A stretch of 64,000 bases of DNA from contig JACQBA010000012.1 of NCBI GenBank assembly GCA_016194745.1, positions 335,224 through 399,223 on the forward strand, written 5' to 3'. The notes under the pieces are model-generated. The model was not told where the DNA came from, made no database searches, and worked only from the letters and a program-made list of their open reading frames with translations. Shown here one piece after another: positions 15,619 through 23,228 of this stretch. Positions within the stretch are counted from its first letter, which is position 1; every line of letters starts with the position of its first letter. The translations under genes were made by a program, and so were the position numbers. This DNA is from Elusimicrobiota bacterium (GTDB lineage Bacteria > Elusimicrobiota > Elusimicrobia > UBA1565 > JACRDR01).

Positions 15619-16058
15619 CACGGCTCGTCGAGGAACCCGCAGTCCTGAGAGAGCGGCTCCGTCTTGCGATAGAACGGCGCGTCGGCGCTGATGAGGAGCG
15701 CGCGGTCCCCGATCACCCGGTAGCCGTGGGGGACGTTGGGTGGGATGGTAATGTAGTCCCCTTCCGAAAGGACGGTTTTCACGCCGCCGGCCTTCACCTC
15801 GACGCGGCCCTGGAGCACGAGAAGGCTGTGGTCGGCGTCCGGGTGGCGGTGCAGGGGTAGGCAGCCGAGCATCTCGACTAGATTCGTGCGGCCGACGCCG
15901 TTGTTTCGGAGCGTCCAGACGCGCACGTTCGGAGCGTCGACGTCCGGTGCTCGGCCGAAGATCTCGGCGCGGCGAAGGATGAGAGGCGGCTCCTCGGACA
16001 GCGCGGGTGCGGAGGCGAGGACAAAGGTCAAAAGCGGGGCGAGGATCGAGAGTCTCAT
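15618..16058 (-). CDS. Exported cupin-domain protein
   Basis: A 146-aa protein with a signal peptide (hydrophobic residues 5-20, APALS-E cleavage region) and one cupin domain. LPLHRHPDADHSLLVLQGRVEV carries the two metal His and the Glu-equivalent positions of motif 1, and IPPNVPHGYRV the motif 2 His. Single-domain exported cupins bind metal and small ligands; activity is unknown. TATCAT (16082-16087) lies upstream with a short leader containing GGAGAACGC as RBS. It is convergent with the Cys-rich protein gene, across the shared terminator. Confidence 0.82.
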   Translation of the reverse strand: MRLSILAPLLTFVLASAPALSEEPPLILRRAEIFGRAPDVDAPNVRVWTLRNNGVGRTNLVEMLGCLPLHRHPDADHSLLVLQGRVEVKAGGVKTVLSEGDYITIPPNVPHGYRVIGDRALLISADAPFYRKTEPLSQDCGFLDEP

Positions 16059-16154
16059 GCGTTCTCCATGGCTGCGGAGTCATGATAGCGGACTGCGCCG
16101 CGCTGGGGACAGTGAGTAATCGTGAATCGATCGTGAAGCGACGCTTAAGAGTCG

Positions 16155-18056
16155 TCAGACGGGAGTCGGCGTGCCCGCCTTCAATGCGGTCTCGAGCTGG
16201 GCGACGATCTCCCGGGGACGGCGAAGGCGCCGCTTGGGATCCGGCTGCAGGACTCGGACCATCAGATCGTCGATCTCCTTGGGGAGGTCCTGGCGCCGAA
16301 ACGTCGCGGGCGGGAAGTTCATCTGCTCCTTGGCGAGCGCCGGCGGCTTCGGAGGAAAGGGCGGAGCGCCGGTGAGCATCTCATAGACGCAAACCCCCAG
16401 GGCGTAGACGTCTCCTTCCCGGCATACCGTTCCCTGCTCGCTCTCGGGCGCCATGTAGCACGGCGTGCCGTATGCCGTCTGCGTATAGTCCAGCGCACCC
16501 GAAGACGCGACGGAGCGGGCGAGGCCGAAATCCATGAGCTTCACGCCGCCGGTCTCCGTGATCATGATGTTGGAGGGTTTCAAGTCTCGGTGAACGAGGT
16601 TCATCGAGTGCGCGAACTCGAGCGCTTCGGACACGGGGCGAAGGATGTCGAGAGTCTCCTCGATCGACAGACAGCCGCGCCTGGCCAGAAGGCGCTGCAC
16701 CGTCTCTCCGGTCACGAGTTCGAAGACCAGATAAAGCTCGTCGTTCTCCTCGATTGTGTCGTGGATCTGGACGATGGCGGGATGGTGCAGGGACGCGACC
16801 GTCTTCGCCTCATTCACATAGAGCGTGCGCCAGCGTTCGTCCAGCGAGGAGAGGTTTTCGGTCATCTTCTTGATCGCGACGACGCGCTGCAGCCGGTGAT
16901 CCATGGACTCGTGGACGACGCCCATGCCCCCGCGGCCGATGACGCGCCCCAGCTCGTATCGCCCCGCGATGCGCCTAGACGTGGCCGAAAAGAGGGCGCT
17001 TATGCGGGCGCCGCGAAGCCGCTTTAGGACGTGGGAGATCTCGGTGCGCCGGTGCCAGACAAGGGCGGCCGCGCCGGCAAGCAGCGCCGCGCCGATAGGA
17101 GTGGAGAAGGGGGAGCGCGGCTGCGGCGCATGGGCCGGCGAGGACTCGGGCCTCAAAAGGTCCTCGTCGCTTTCCGTGGGATCGTAGATCGATCCGCCGG
17201 CCCGGGCGCGCTTGAGGCGATCGGCGAACGCCGGCTCCAACTCGGCGGCGCGCCCCATCCAGAAGGCGGCGGCGGCACGGTTTCCGAGGGCGTCCGCGGC
17301 ATAGGCGCGGATCGCGTAGCTGAGGGGGTTGGCTGGATTGACGTGGATGGACCGTGTGACGACCTCCACGGCCTCGCGCATGTTGCCATGCCGGAGTTCC
17401 GCGAAGGCGAGGCTTCGAAGGCCGGAGGCGTTGTGCGGAAACAGGCGGTTCGCCGCCCGGGCGTCGTCGATCGCGGCCTTGTAGTCCTTCAGGAAGATAT
17501 TGGCGAGGGCTCGTAGGTTGTACGCTCGGGGATTCTCGGGATGAAGTTCGATCGAGCGGCTAGCGGCCGCGGCCGCGCGGCGGTAATCCCGGAGCTTGAG
17601 CGCCCGTTCGCCCGCGAGCAGCTCTTTTTTTGCGGGAGGATCGGACCTGCGGGGGGCGTCGAACCGAGGGACGGAGCCCTCCGGCCGGTTCGCATCGCCG
17701 GCGACGGCGGACTGTTCCGCGCCGACCTGGTCCGGGCTGCCGGTCGCCTCGGCCGGGTTTTCCACGACGTCGTCGACCGGGACGGCAAAGCCGACGTCCG
17801 GAACGTCGCTCCAGCGCGGCTTGGCCGGCGGCAGCGGTTGGGGATCGAAGAGGGGGGGCGCGACGGCTCCCGAGGCGGCCATCGCGCCGATCCCGTTAGC
17901 GCCGTCCACTCTTGCGACGGTGCCGATTGAAAGTAACGCTCCGTCCGGATCCAGCGGCCCTTTGGCCGCTCCGACGGTAATCGATAGCGACATGGCGGCG
18001 GCGACGATTGCGGGCGTCGTCGAACGACAGGAGGGGATCCTCATCTTCAATAGCAT
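16155..18056 (-). CDS. Membrane Ser/Thr protein kinase with exported TPR region
   Basis: A 633-aa protein of unusual order. It has an N-terminal signal sequence (IVAAAMSLSITVGAAKG), a Pro-rich linker, and a TPR region at about residues 140-280 (RAYNLRALANIFLKDYKAAIDDARAANRLFP is one repeat). A transmembrane helix lies near 320 (GAALLAGAAALVWHR). The kinase domain is C-terminal, about 365-630: GRGGMGVV, AIKK, HRDLKPSN, DFG, MAPESEQG. All catalytic motifs are intact, so it should be active in the cytosol while the TPR part faces the periplasm. Most bacterial Hanks kinases have the opposite order. The start at 18056 is chosen for the signal peptide; the track's longer frame enters folK. No phosphatase is adjacent. 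Confidence 0.88.
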   Translation of the reverse strand: MLLKMRIPSCRSTTPAIVAAAMSLSITVGAAKGPLDPDGALLSIGTVARVDGANGIGAMAASGAVAPPLFDPQPLPPAKPRWSDVPDVGFAVPVDDVVENPAEATGSPDQVGAEQSAVAGDANRPEGSVPRFDAPRRSDPPAKKELLAGERALKLRDYRRAAAAASRSIELHPENPRAYNLRALANIFLKDYKAAIDDARAANRLFPHNASGLRSLAFAELRHGNMREAVEVVTRSIHVNPANPLSYAIRAYAADALGNRAAAAFWMGRAAELEPAFADRLKRARAGGSIYDPTESDEDLLRPESSPAHAPQPRSPFSTPIGAALLAGAAALVWHRRTEISHVLKRLRGARISALFSATSRRIAGRYELGRVIGRGGMGVVHESMDHRLQRVVAIKKMTENLSSLDERWRTLYVNEAKTVASLHHPAIVQIHDTIEENDELYLVFELVTGETVQRLLARRGCLSIEETLDILRPVSEALEFAHSMNLVHRDLKPSNIMITETGGVKLMDFGLARSVASSGALDYTQTAYGTPCYMAPESEQGTVCREGDVYALGVCVYEMLTGAPPFPPKPPALAKEQMNFPPATFRRQDLPKEIDDLMVRVLQPDPKRRLRRPREIVAQLETALKAGTPTPV

Positions 18057-18112
18057 GCCCTCGCGTCCTGTGCGATGCCGGAGACTTTTCTGTGCTGTTT
18101 CTTTGCCCGGAC

Positions 18113-18598
18113 TCAGACGCGGCGGACGGGCTGGCGTTCGGGCGACAGGCGCTCGAGCCAGCAGGCGACGCTGCGGCGCGGGTACGCGGGCGGGGACCAT
18201 CGCGGGACCAACTCGCAGAGGGGGACGAGGACGAACCGGCGCTCGAGCGCGCGGGGATGGGGAATCGTCAGGAACGGACCGTCCACCCGTATCCTGCCGT
18301 AGAACAGGATGTCGACGTCCAACGGACGAGCTCCCCAGCGCGGCCCCGGCCGGCGTCCCGCCGCCGCCTCGATGCGCTTGAGGGCGACGAGAAGTCCCAT
18401 CGGGCTCAGCGACGTCTCGAGCTCGGCGCAGCAGTTGAAATGATCGCGCTGCCCGCGGACGCCGACGGCGCGCGTCTGGTAGATCGAGGAGGCGCGCAGC
18501 AGCCGAGTGCGCGGGAGGACGGCGATTGCGTCGAGGGAGCGAAGAAGGCGGCCGCGGCGATCGCCGTGGTTGGAGCCGAGCGACAAATACGCCTTCAC
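18113..18598 (-). CDS. folK: HPPK: hydroxymethyldihydropterin pyrophosphokinase
   Basis: A 161-aa folate enzyme transferring pyrophosphate from ATP to 6-hydroxymethyl-7,8-dihydropterin. Recognised by AYLSLGSNHGDRRG at the N-terminus, RWGARPLDVDILFYG with the two metal Asp, and TIPHPRALERRFVLVPL. It starts with GTG at 18598, which sits 10 bases after the dapL stop. It is the last gene of the dapB-orf-dapL-folK set. Confidence 0.93.
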   Translation of the reverse strand: MKAYLSLGSNHGDRRGRLLRSLDAIAVLPRTRLLRASSIYQTRAVGVRGQRDHFNCCAELETSLSPMGLLVALKRIEAAAGRRPGPRWGARPLDVDILFYGRIRVDGPFLTIPHPRALERRFVLVPLCELVPRWSPPAYPRRSVACWLERLSPERQPVRRV

Positions 18599-18608
18599 CG
18601 CGCCGCGT

Positions 18609-19832
18609 TCACCAGGCCACCTTGGCCATCCTGGCGAGAGCCTCCTTCAATCGGTTCTCCGGCTGGGTGAGCGCGAAGCGGACATAGCCCTTCCCCCCGG
18701 CGCCGAAGCCGTGACCCGGCGTCGCCACGATTCCCGCCTCCTCGAGAAGCCGCGCCACCGCGACGTCGGACGGCGTCCCTTTCGGCGGGCGGCACCACAG
18801 ATAGAATGTCGCCGAGCTCTCGAACACGCCCCAGCCGAGCGATCTGAGCCCCTCGGAGAACAGCCGGCGCCGGGCGCCCTGGATTCGACGCATGGTCTCC
18901 TCCTCGGCGTCCCCGTGGTCGAGGCCCCATGCCGCGGCCTCCTGGATGGCCGTGAATACGCCGGAGTCCACGTTGTCTTTCACCTGGGCGAGGGCCGCGA
19001 TCGCCTTGGCGTTGCCGCAGGCCCAAGCTACCCGCCAACCCGTCATCTGATAGGTCTTGGAAAACGAATGAAACTCGATCGACACGTCCTTGGCCCCGGC
19101 GATCTGCAGGACGCTCGGCGGGCGGCGTCCGTCGTAATAAGCCTGCACGTAGGCGACGTCGTACGCGAGCCACGTTCCGTTCTCCCTGGCCCAGGCGACG
19201 GCGCGCTCGAGGAACTCGAGCGTCGCGGTCGCGCCGGTAGGATTGTTCGGATAGTTCAAAAAGAGCAGGCGGGCGCGCGGAGGGAGCTCGGAGAGATCGG
19301 GGAGGAAGCCGTTTCTTTCCTCAAGTACGAAGCGGCGCGGGATCGCGTTCGCGAAGACGGTGCCGCTGAGGTACGGAGGATAGCCGGGGTCCGGCACGAG
19401 CACGGTCTCTCCGGGGCTGGCCAAGGCGAGGGGCAGGTGGCCGATGCCCTCCTTGCTGCCGAGGAGCGCGAGAACCTCCGTCGCGGGATCGACTTTCACG
19501 CCGAATTTCCGATCCATATAGCGCGCGACGGCCGCGCGGAACTCGCCCGATCCTTTTCCGGAAGGATAGCGATGGTGCTCCGGTCTGCGGATCGCCTCGG
19601 CCATGCGGTCGACGATCAGCGCCGGAGTCGGGAGGTCGGGGTCGCCGATGCCGAGATTGATGATGTCGACGCCTCGCTCGATCGCCTCGCGCTTTTTGCG
19701 GTCGAGCTCGACGAAGAGATACGGAGGCAGCTTCGACAGGTTCGCGTTGACGGAGTAGGGCGCCCTCGCGCCGCGGGCGCCCGCCGTCCGGCGGCGCGGC
19801 CTAGACTTTCGCTTTGTGCGCGCGCGCCGCAT
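18609..19832 (-). CDS. dapL: LL-diaminopimelate aminotransferase
   Basis: A 407-aa PLP enzyme of class I/II converting tetrahydrodipicolinate directly to LL-diaminopimelate for lysine and peptidoglycan. Motifs: INLGIGDPDLPTP near residue 60, LGSKEGIGHLPLAL, PGYPPYLSGT, FLNYPNNPTGA, the PLP lysine in HSFSKTYQMTGWRVAWACGN and GHGFGAGGKGYVRFALT. Linkage to dapB supports the assignment over other aminotransferases. The ATG at 19832 overlaps the upstream gene by 32 bases and gives a basic N-terminal extension; a later non-ATG start is possible. Confidence 0.9.
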   Translation of the reverse strand: MRRARTKRKSRPRRRTAGARGARAPYSVNANLSKLPPYLFVELDRKKREAIERGVDIINLGIGDPDLPTPALIVDRMAEAIRRPEHHRYPSGKGSGEFRAAVARYMDRKFGVKVDPATEVLALLGSKEGIGHLPLALASPGETVLVPDPGYPPYLSGTVFANAIPRRFVLEERNGFLPDLSELPPRARLLFLNYPNNPTGATATLEFLERAVAWARENGTWLAYDVAYVQAYYDGRRPPSVLQIAGAKDVSIEFHSFSKTYQMTGWRVAWACGNAKAIAALAQVKDNVDSGVFTAIQEAAAWGLDHGDAEEETMRRIQGARRRLFSEGLRSLGWGVFESSATFYLWCRPPKGTPSDVAVARLLEEAGIVATPGHGFGAGGKGYVRFALTQPENRLKEALARMAKVAW

Positions 19833-20181
19833 GGAGATATGCGTGTCGAAGGGCGGCCACCACCGCGACCGTCAGCGCCAGGGCGATTACGTTGCCGATC
19901 CATCCCTCGAACTGACCCATCGCGTACGGATAGCCCTCGTAGCCGAGGTCCTTGAGCGTCGTCTTGGTGAAAACGAGAAGGGCGGCCGCCTGGAGCTTGA
20001 CGAAGAGGCCGCCTTCGTAGACGAGCAGGGTCCAGAGGAGCCAGTAGAGGCAGCCGATCGCCGTCAGCGTGATCACGACCGCGCCGCCGATATGGACGGG
20101 ATCGTAGAACGGCTCGTTCGGGTCCTCCTCATCCGTGAAGGTGTCCTCGATCCAGGCGAGGAGACCGCTCTTGCGCTTCAT
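19801..20181 (-). CDS. Small membrane protein between dapB and dapL
   Basis: A 126-aa protein with an acidic N-terminus (WIEDTFTDEEDPNEPFYDPVH) and three hydrophobic helices (VVITLTAIGCLYWLLWTLLVY, a middle one through LQAAALLVF and a C-terminal IALALTVAVVAAL). The ATG at 20181 overlaps the dapB stop (ATGA), which fixes the start; its 3' end overlaps dapL. No family was recognised. Its position in a lysine/DAP operon may only reflect co-transcription. Confidence 0.7.
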   Translation of the reverse strand: MKRKSGLLAWIEDTFTDEEDPNEPFYDPVHIGGAVVITLTAIGCLYWLLWTLLVYEGGLFVKLQAAALLVFTKTTLKDLGYEGYPYAMGQFEGWIGNVIALALTVAVVAALRHAYLHAARAHKAKV

Positions 20182-20900
20182 TCGAGCCCCAAGAGGTCCT
20201 GCATATCGTAGAGGCCGGGCTTGCGGCCGGCGATCCACAGAGCCGCGTGCAGGGCTCCGCGGGCGAAGGCGTCGCGCGACTCGGCGCGATGGGTCAGCTC
20301 GAGGCGCTCCTGCGGTCCGGCGATCGTGAGCGTGTGATCGCCGACGATCGTGCCCGCGCGCACGCTCGTGATGGGAATCTCCGCGTTGGGCCGGCCGCGC
20401 CGCGCGGCTTGCGCGAGCTTGAGGGCCGTGCCGCTGGGAGCGTCCTTTTTCAGGGAATGGTGGGCCTCGTGGATGGAGAGATCGTAGTCGCCCAGCGCTC
20501 CCGACGCCCGCTCGGCCAGCCGAAACAGCAGGTTCATGCCGAGGCTGAAATTGGGAGACAGAAAGACAGGAATGGATTTCGCCGCTTTCTGGAGCTTGGT
20601 TCGTTGGGCGTCCGTGAATCCCGTCGTGCCGATCACCGCCGCCTTTTCCGCCTTGGCCGCGGCCTGGGCGAAGGCGAGGGACGGCGACGGAGCGGAGAAA
20701 TCGATGAGGACGTCCGCGTGCGCCAGGTGATAGGGCAATTCGTCCGCGAGGATGAGCGGGTAAAGAAGGTTTTCCTTCAAGTTTCCGCGGGTGACTCCGG
20801 CGACAAGCTGGAATCGGGAATCGGAGCGCGCCAAATCCGCCACGCGACGGCCCATGCGCCCGTTCGCGCCGACGAGGACGATCCGAAGCGGCGTCTTCAC
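20178..20900 (-). CDS. dapB: 4-hydroxy-tetrahydrodipicolinate reductase
   Basis: A 240-aa NAD(P)H-dependent enzyme of lysine/DAP synthesis. The dinucleotide loop is VLVGANGRMGRRVADLA at residues 8-24; IGTTGFTDAQ, SPNFSLGMNLLFRLAE and HHSLKKDAPSGTAL with the catalytic His-His-Lys are diagnostic. It starts with GTG at 20900, exactly 6 nt after TATAAT, with no SD: a leaderless gene. It heads the dap operon and is divergent from the AI-2E permease gene. Confidence 0.95.
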   Translation of the reverse strand: MKTPLRIVLVGANGRMGRRVADLARSDSRFQLVAGVTRGNLKENLLYPLILADELPYHLAHADVLIDFSAPSPSLAFAQAAAKAEKAAVIGTTGFTDAQRTKLQKAAKSIPVFLSPNFSLGMNLLFRLAERASGALGDYDLSIHEAHHSLKKDAPSGTALKLAQAARRGRPNAEIPITSVRAGTIVGDHTLTIAGPQERLELTHRAESRDAFARGALHAALWIAGRKPGLYDMQDLLGLE

Positions 20901-20906
20901 GCTGGC

Positions 20907-20912
20907 ATTATA
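20907..20912 (-). promoter_or_regulatory. -10 box of dapB, leaderless arrangement
   Basis: A perfect TATAAT on the minus strand lies 6 nt before the GTG of dapB. The predicted +1 is the first base of the start codon. Confidence 0.65.
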
Positions 20913-20959
20913 ATAAAACCGACGATGCGCGACGCGCCAATTCGGAGGAATCCGGGGTC

Positions 20960-20988
20960 TTGCATGTGGGCGGTTCCGATGGTATACA
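20960..20988 (+). promoter_or_regulatory. Promoter of the AI-2E permease gene
   Basis: TTGCAT (20960-20965), a 17-nt spacer and TATACA (20983-20988) give a good sigma70 match. The start would be near 20995. Confidence 0.6.
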
Positions 20989-21005
20989 CTGCTGGGGTTC
21001 CCTAT

Positions 21006-21074
21006 ATGACCATGGTCGCGGTCGACGGCGACGCGCCGGCGGTGTCAGCGTTCCTCCGGCGCGCCTTGCCATGA
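21006..21074 (+). CDS. Possible 22-aa upstream reading frame coupled to the permease
   Basis: The first ATG after the predicted start site opens a 22-codon frame (MTMVAVDGDAPAVSAFLRRALP). Its TGA overlaps the ATG of the permease gene (ATGA). It may be a leader peptide providing translational coupling, because the permease itself has no visible SD. It could also be chance. Confidence 0.3.
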   Translation: MTMVAVDGDAPAVSAFLRRALP

Positions 21075-22132
21075 CGTCCTCCTTGGGGCTCCCTCTCCCG
21101 CGCAGGATCGCCTACGGTCTCATGTTCACGGCGGCCGTGCTGGTCGTGTGGCTGGACCTGGGTCCGGCGCTCTTGGCCGGGCTGATCGCCTACATGATCC
21201 TCAACGCCACGGGCCGCGGACTGTTCCTTTGGCTCCTCCAGCGGAGCCTCCGGCAGGACGCGGCGGAGCGGGAAAGGGGAAAGATCGGACCGTTTCCCGC
21301 TCGCGTAGCGGCGACGGGCGCGCGGCTCCTCTCCGTGGCGGTGTTCGTCGCGATTGCGCTGCTGATGACCTGGGCGATATCGGTCTTCTTCCGCCTAGCC
21401 CTGCTGCGCATGCCTTTGATCTTGGCCAAGGCGATCCCGCGCTTGGACGCGCTCGCCGATTCCTACGGGTTCGACTTGCCGCTCAACAGCCTCGAGCAGG
21501 CGCGCGTGCTCCTGATCACCAAGCTCAAAGAGAACTCGAACTCGCTGACGCACGCCAGCGGATTCCTGACCCGCCGGTTCTTCCAAGTTTTCATCGGCAT
21601 TTTCGCCGCGGTTTCCTTTTTCTGGAACTCGGGCGGCGAGAGGCGCGACCCCAACTTGTTCGAACAGGTGACGTCGGAGCTGGGGGAGCGCTTTTCCATC
21701 TTCATGGTGGGATTCGAGAAAATCTTCGGAGCCCAGGTGGCGATCTCGTTCATCAATATGTGGGTGACGGTCGTATTCCTGCGCACCCTGGAGATTCCCT
21801 ACATTCCTTTCCTGGCGCTGTCCACCTTCATCTTCGGGCTGCTGCCGATCGTCGGGAACCTGATCAGCAATACGATCATCGTGGGGACGGCTTTGACCGT
21901 CTCCACGCAGTCGGCCGTCCTGGCGTTGGGGCTGCTCATCGTGACGCACAAGGCGGAGTATTTCCTCAACAGCCGCATCGTGGGCTCCCAGCTCGACACG
22001 CCGATGTGGCAGGTGCTTCTTGGCGTGATGATCGGGGAGGCCCTAGTGGGCGTCCCCGGAGTCGTGCTCGCTCCGGCCGTGCTCCACTACGTTCGGGAAG
22101 AGGCTCGGTCGATCCGGCTCGAATCCCGCTGA
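21071..22132 (+). CDS. AI-2E family (PF01594) permease
   Basis: A 353-aa membrane protein. Two N-terminal helices are followed by a helix near residue 85 (LLSVAVFVAIALLMTWAISVFF), a long hydrophilic segment, and a C-terminal cluster of helices (LRTLEIPYIPFLALSTFIFGLLPIVGNLI region). The GLLPIVGNLISN stretch and the late GEALVGVPGVVLAPA match the family. Members export small molecules or act as Na+/H+ antiporters; the substrate is unknown. It is the last host gene before the integrated element; its 3' end lies 38 bases from the attachment repeat. Confidence 0.82.
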   Translation: MTSSLGLPLPRRIAYGLMFTAAVLVVWLDLGPALLAGLIAYMILNATGRGLFLWLLQRSLRQDAAERERGKIGPFPARVAATGARLLSVAVFVAIALLMTWAISVFFRLALLRMPLILAKAIPRLDALADSYGFDLPLNSLEQARVLLITKLKENSNSLTHASGFLTRRFFQVFIGIFAAVSFFWNSGGERRDPNLFEQVTSELGERFSIFMVGFEKIFGAQVAISFINMWVTVVFLRTLEIPYIPFLALSTFIFGLLPIVGNLISNTIIVGTALTVSTQSAVLALGLLIVTHKAEYFLNSRIVGSQLDTPMWQVLLGVMIGEALVGVPGVVLAPAVLHYVREEARSIRLESR

Positions 22133-22170
22133 GCGCAGCCGTCAGCGTTCAGCCTGGCGATGGACATGTA

Positions 22171-22234
22171 TGGTGGCCCTAACGGGAGTCGAACCCGTCT
22201 CTCGTCCTTGAAAGGGACGTGTCCTAGCCGATAG
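22171..22234 (-). repeat. attL: 3' fragment of tRNA-Glu
   Basis: 64 bases identical to 35499-35562. They contain the encoded CCA, T-arm, anticodon arm (TTC) and part of the D-arm, then diverge, so no acceptor 5' strand remains. It is the displaced original 3' end of the host tRNA gene and is not a functional tRNA. Confidence 0.92.
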
Positions 22235-22314
22235 GACTTCTCGTCGAAGGACCGTTCATTGATCGCCCTATCTGTAAGTCGGGGGACGTGACTCGATCCG
22301 CTTCAAATAGCAAA

Positions 22315-22398
22315 GGGCCCTACCGTGTTCTCAGTCACCCGTAAGGGCTTCTGCGGTAGGACCCAAAAGAACGTCCCTTCGGGCAAGCGACTGAGAAC
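22315..22398 (-). ncRNA. Probable small RNA with interleaved (pseudoknot) stems
   Basis: From a predicted start at 22398 the minus strand reads arm A (GTTCTCAGTC, 22398-22389), then arm B (GGGTCCTACCG, 22364-22354). Arm A' (GACTGAGAAC, 22336-22327) and arm B' (CGGTAGGGCCC, 22325-22315) follow. A pairs with A' perfectly over 10 bp (12 in the DNA), and B with B' over 11 bp with one G-U. The order A-B-A'-B' is a pseudoknot, or two alternative folds. The start lies exactly 7 nt from a perfect -10. No ORF fits, and a T-rich stretch after B' is weak. No known RNA family was recognised. Confidence 0.6.
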
Positions 22399-22404
22399 AC
22401 TTCA

Positions 22405-22432
22405 ATTATAGCATGGTGGGAGGGCGCTGCAA
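22405..22432 (-). promoter_or_regulatory. Promoter of the small RNA
   Basis: On the minus strand: TTGCAG (22432-22427), a 16-nt spacer and TATAAT (22410-22405). It sits in a gene-free 285-base stretch at the left end of the element. The remaining bases 22235-22314 and 22433-22519 show nothing further that I can support. Confidence 0.68.
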
Positions 22433-22519
22433 GGGCCCTCGGGCCTAAGCCACAACGCCGCGGCTGGATCGGTGGGGAATTCGCTTAGGACGCCTTGGGA
22501 AATGGCTAAGGCGGCAGGC

Positions 22520-22915
22520 TTACGGTTTCCCGCTCGCTTGGGGCAAAGCATGGCCCTTCTGTGGAACCGTCGTTGGGGGTAGAGGCTTTGCAAGTTGACC
22601 CCTAAGACGCTCAATTTCCTGGGACAAATCCTTGATCGTATCGGTCTGCTTGTTGATCCGCTCAACTAGATCATGATAGGAGTTGGCCTTGGTCCTAAAA
22701 CTCTCAATGAGCATCGCGTCAACCGCTACGAATAGCCCAACCATGGCAACAAACATCACGAGAGTAATGGCGATCAGAAGCCAATTCACGTCCTTTAGCT
22801 TCTGCTGAACGGCGGCAATCTTCCCCTCTGTCGCCTCAACTAGAGCTGTTGCTTGGGCACTCGTGAATTTTTGCGATTGCGCTATTTCCTGGGGCGGCTT
22901 AGCGGGCGTTCCCAT
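22520..22915 (-). CDS. Single-TM coiled-coil protein at the left end of the element
   Basis: A 131-aa protein. Residues 1-40 are polar and helix-forming, then one transmembrane helix (WLLIAITLVMFVAMVGLFVAV). A coiled coil (YHDLVERINKQTDTIKDLSQEIERLRG region) and a Pro/Gln-rich tail follow. The ATG at 22915 is preferred over a TTG at 22927. Topology could suit a spanin-like, holin-associated or superinfection protein, but nothing specific is recognised. It directly follows the 103-aa gene. Confidence 0.65.
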   Translation of the reverse strand: MGTPAKPPQEIAQSQKFTSAQATALVEATEGKIAAVQQKLKDVNWLLIAITLVMFVAMVGLFVAVDAMLIESFRTKANSYHDLVERINKQTDTIKDLSQEIERLRGQLAKPLPPTTVPQKGHALPQASGKP

Positions 22916-22916
22916 C

Positions 22917-23228
22917 CTATCTTCCAAACGTCATGGCGTCAGGCACGTCTAGGAACTTAGCGGCGAAGGTCCGAATCTCACCTGTCCGCGTGTTTAGAAA
23001 GGCCTTCATTGGAACACCCTTCCCAGGATTGAAGTTCACACTACCGAGAATCACTTCAACGCTGGTAATGGCAAAGTAGCCCTCTAGCACAACCCATGGC
23101 CCCGTCCCGCCATGTTCCAGATCCGCAAGGACTTGATCGAGTGTTCTCCGTTGAATCTCAGGCATGGACGCAATTCTATTATTTTTTCTTTCGACCCAGG
23201 CAAGAGCGCGATTCAATGAATCAATCAT
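22917..23228 (-). CDS. Small phage protein, unknown function
   Basis: A 103-aa protein starting at an ATG that overlaps the terminase stop (ATGA). The C-terminal half reads like a small beta-rich domain (WVVLEGYFAITSVEVILGSVNFNPGKG, ending DVPDAMTFGR). A longer frame to 23270 would run into the terminase and is less likely. Its position after terminase, where portal genes often sit, does not help: it is far too short for a portal protein. Confidence 0.6.
   Translation of the reverse strand: MIDSLNRALAWVERKNNRIASMPEIQRRTLDQVLADLEHGGTGPWVVLEGYFAITSVEVILGSVNFNPGKGVPMKAFLNTRTGEIRTFAAKFLDVPDAMTFGR

Noticed and set aside
22171-22234. A second tRNA-Glu gene
   Set aside because: The acceptor 5' strand and part of the D-arm are missing, and the sequence diverges. 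It is the attachment-site remnant.
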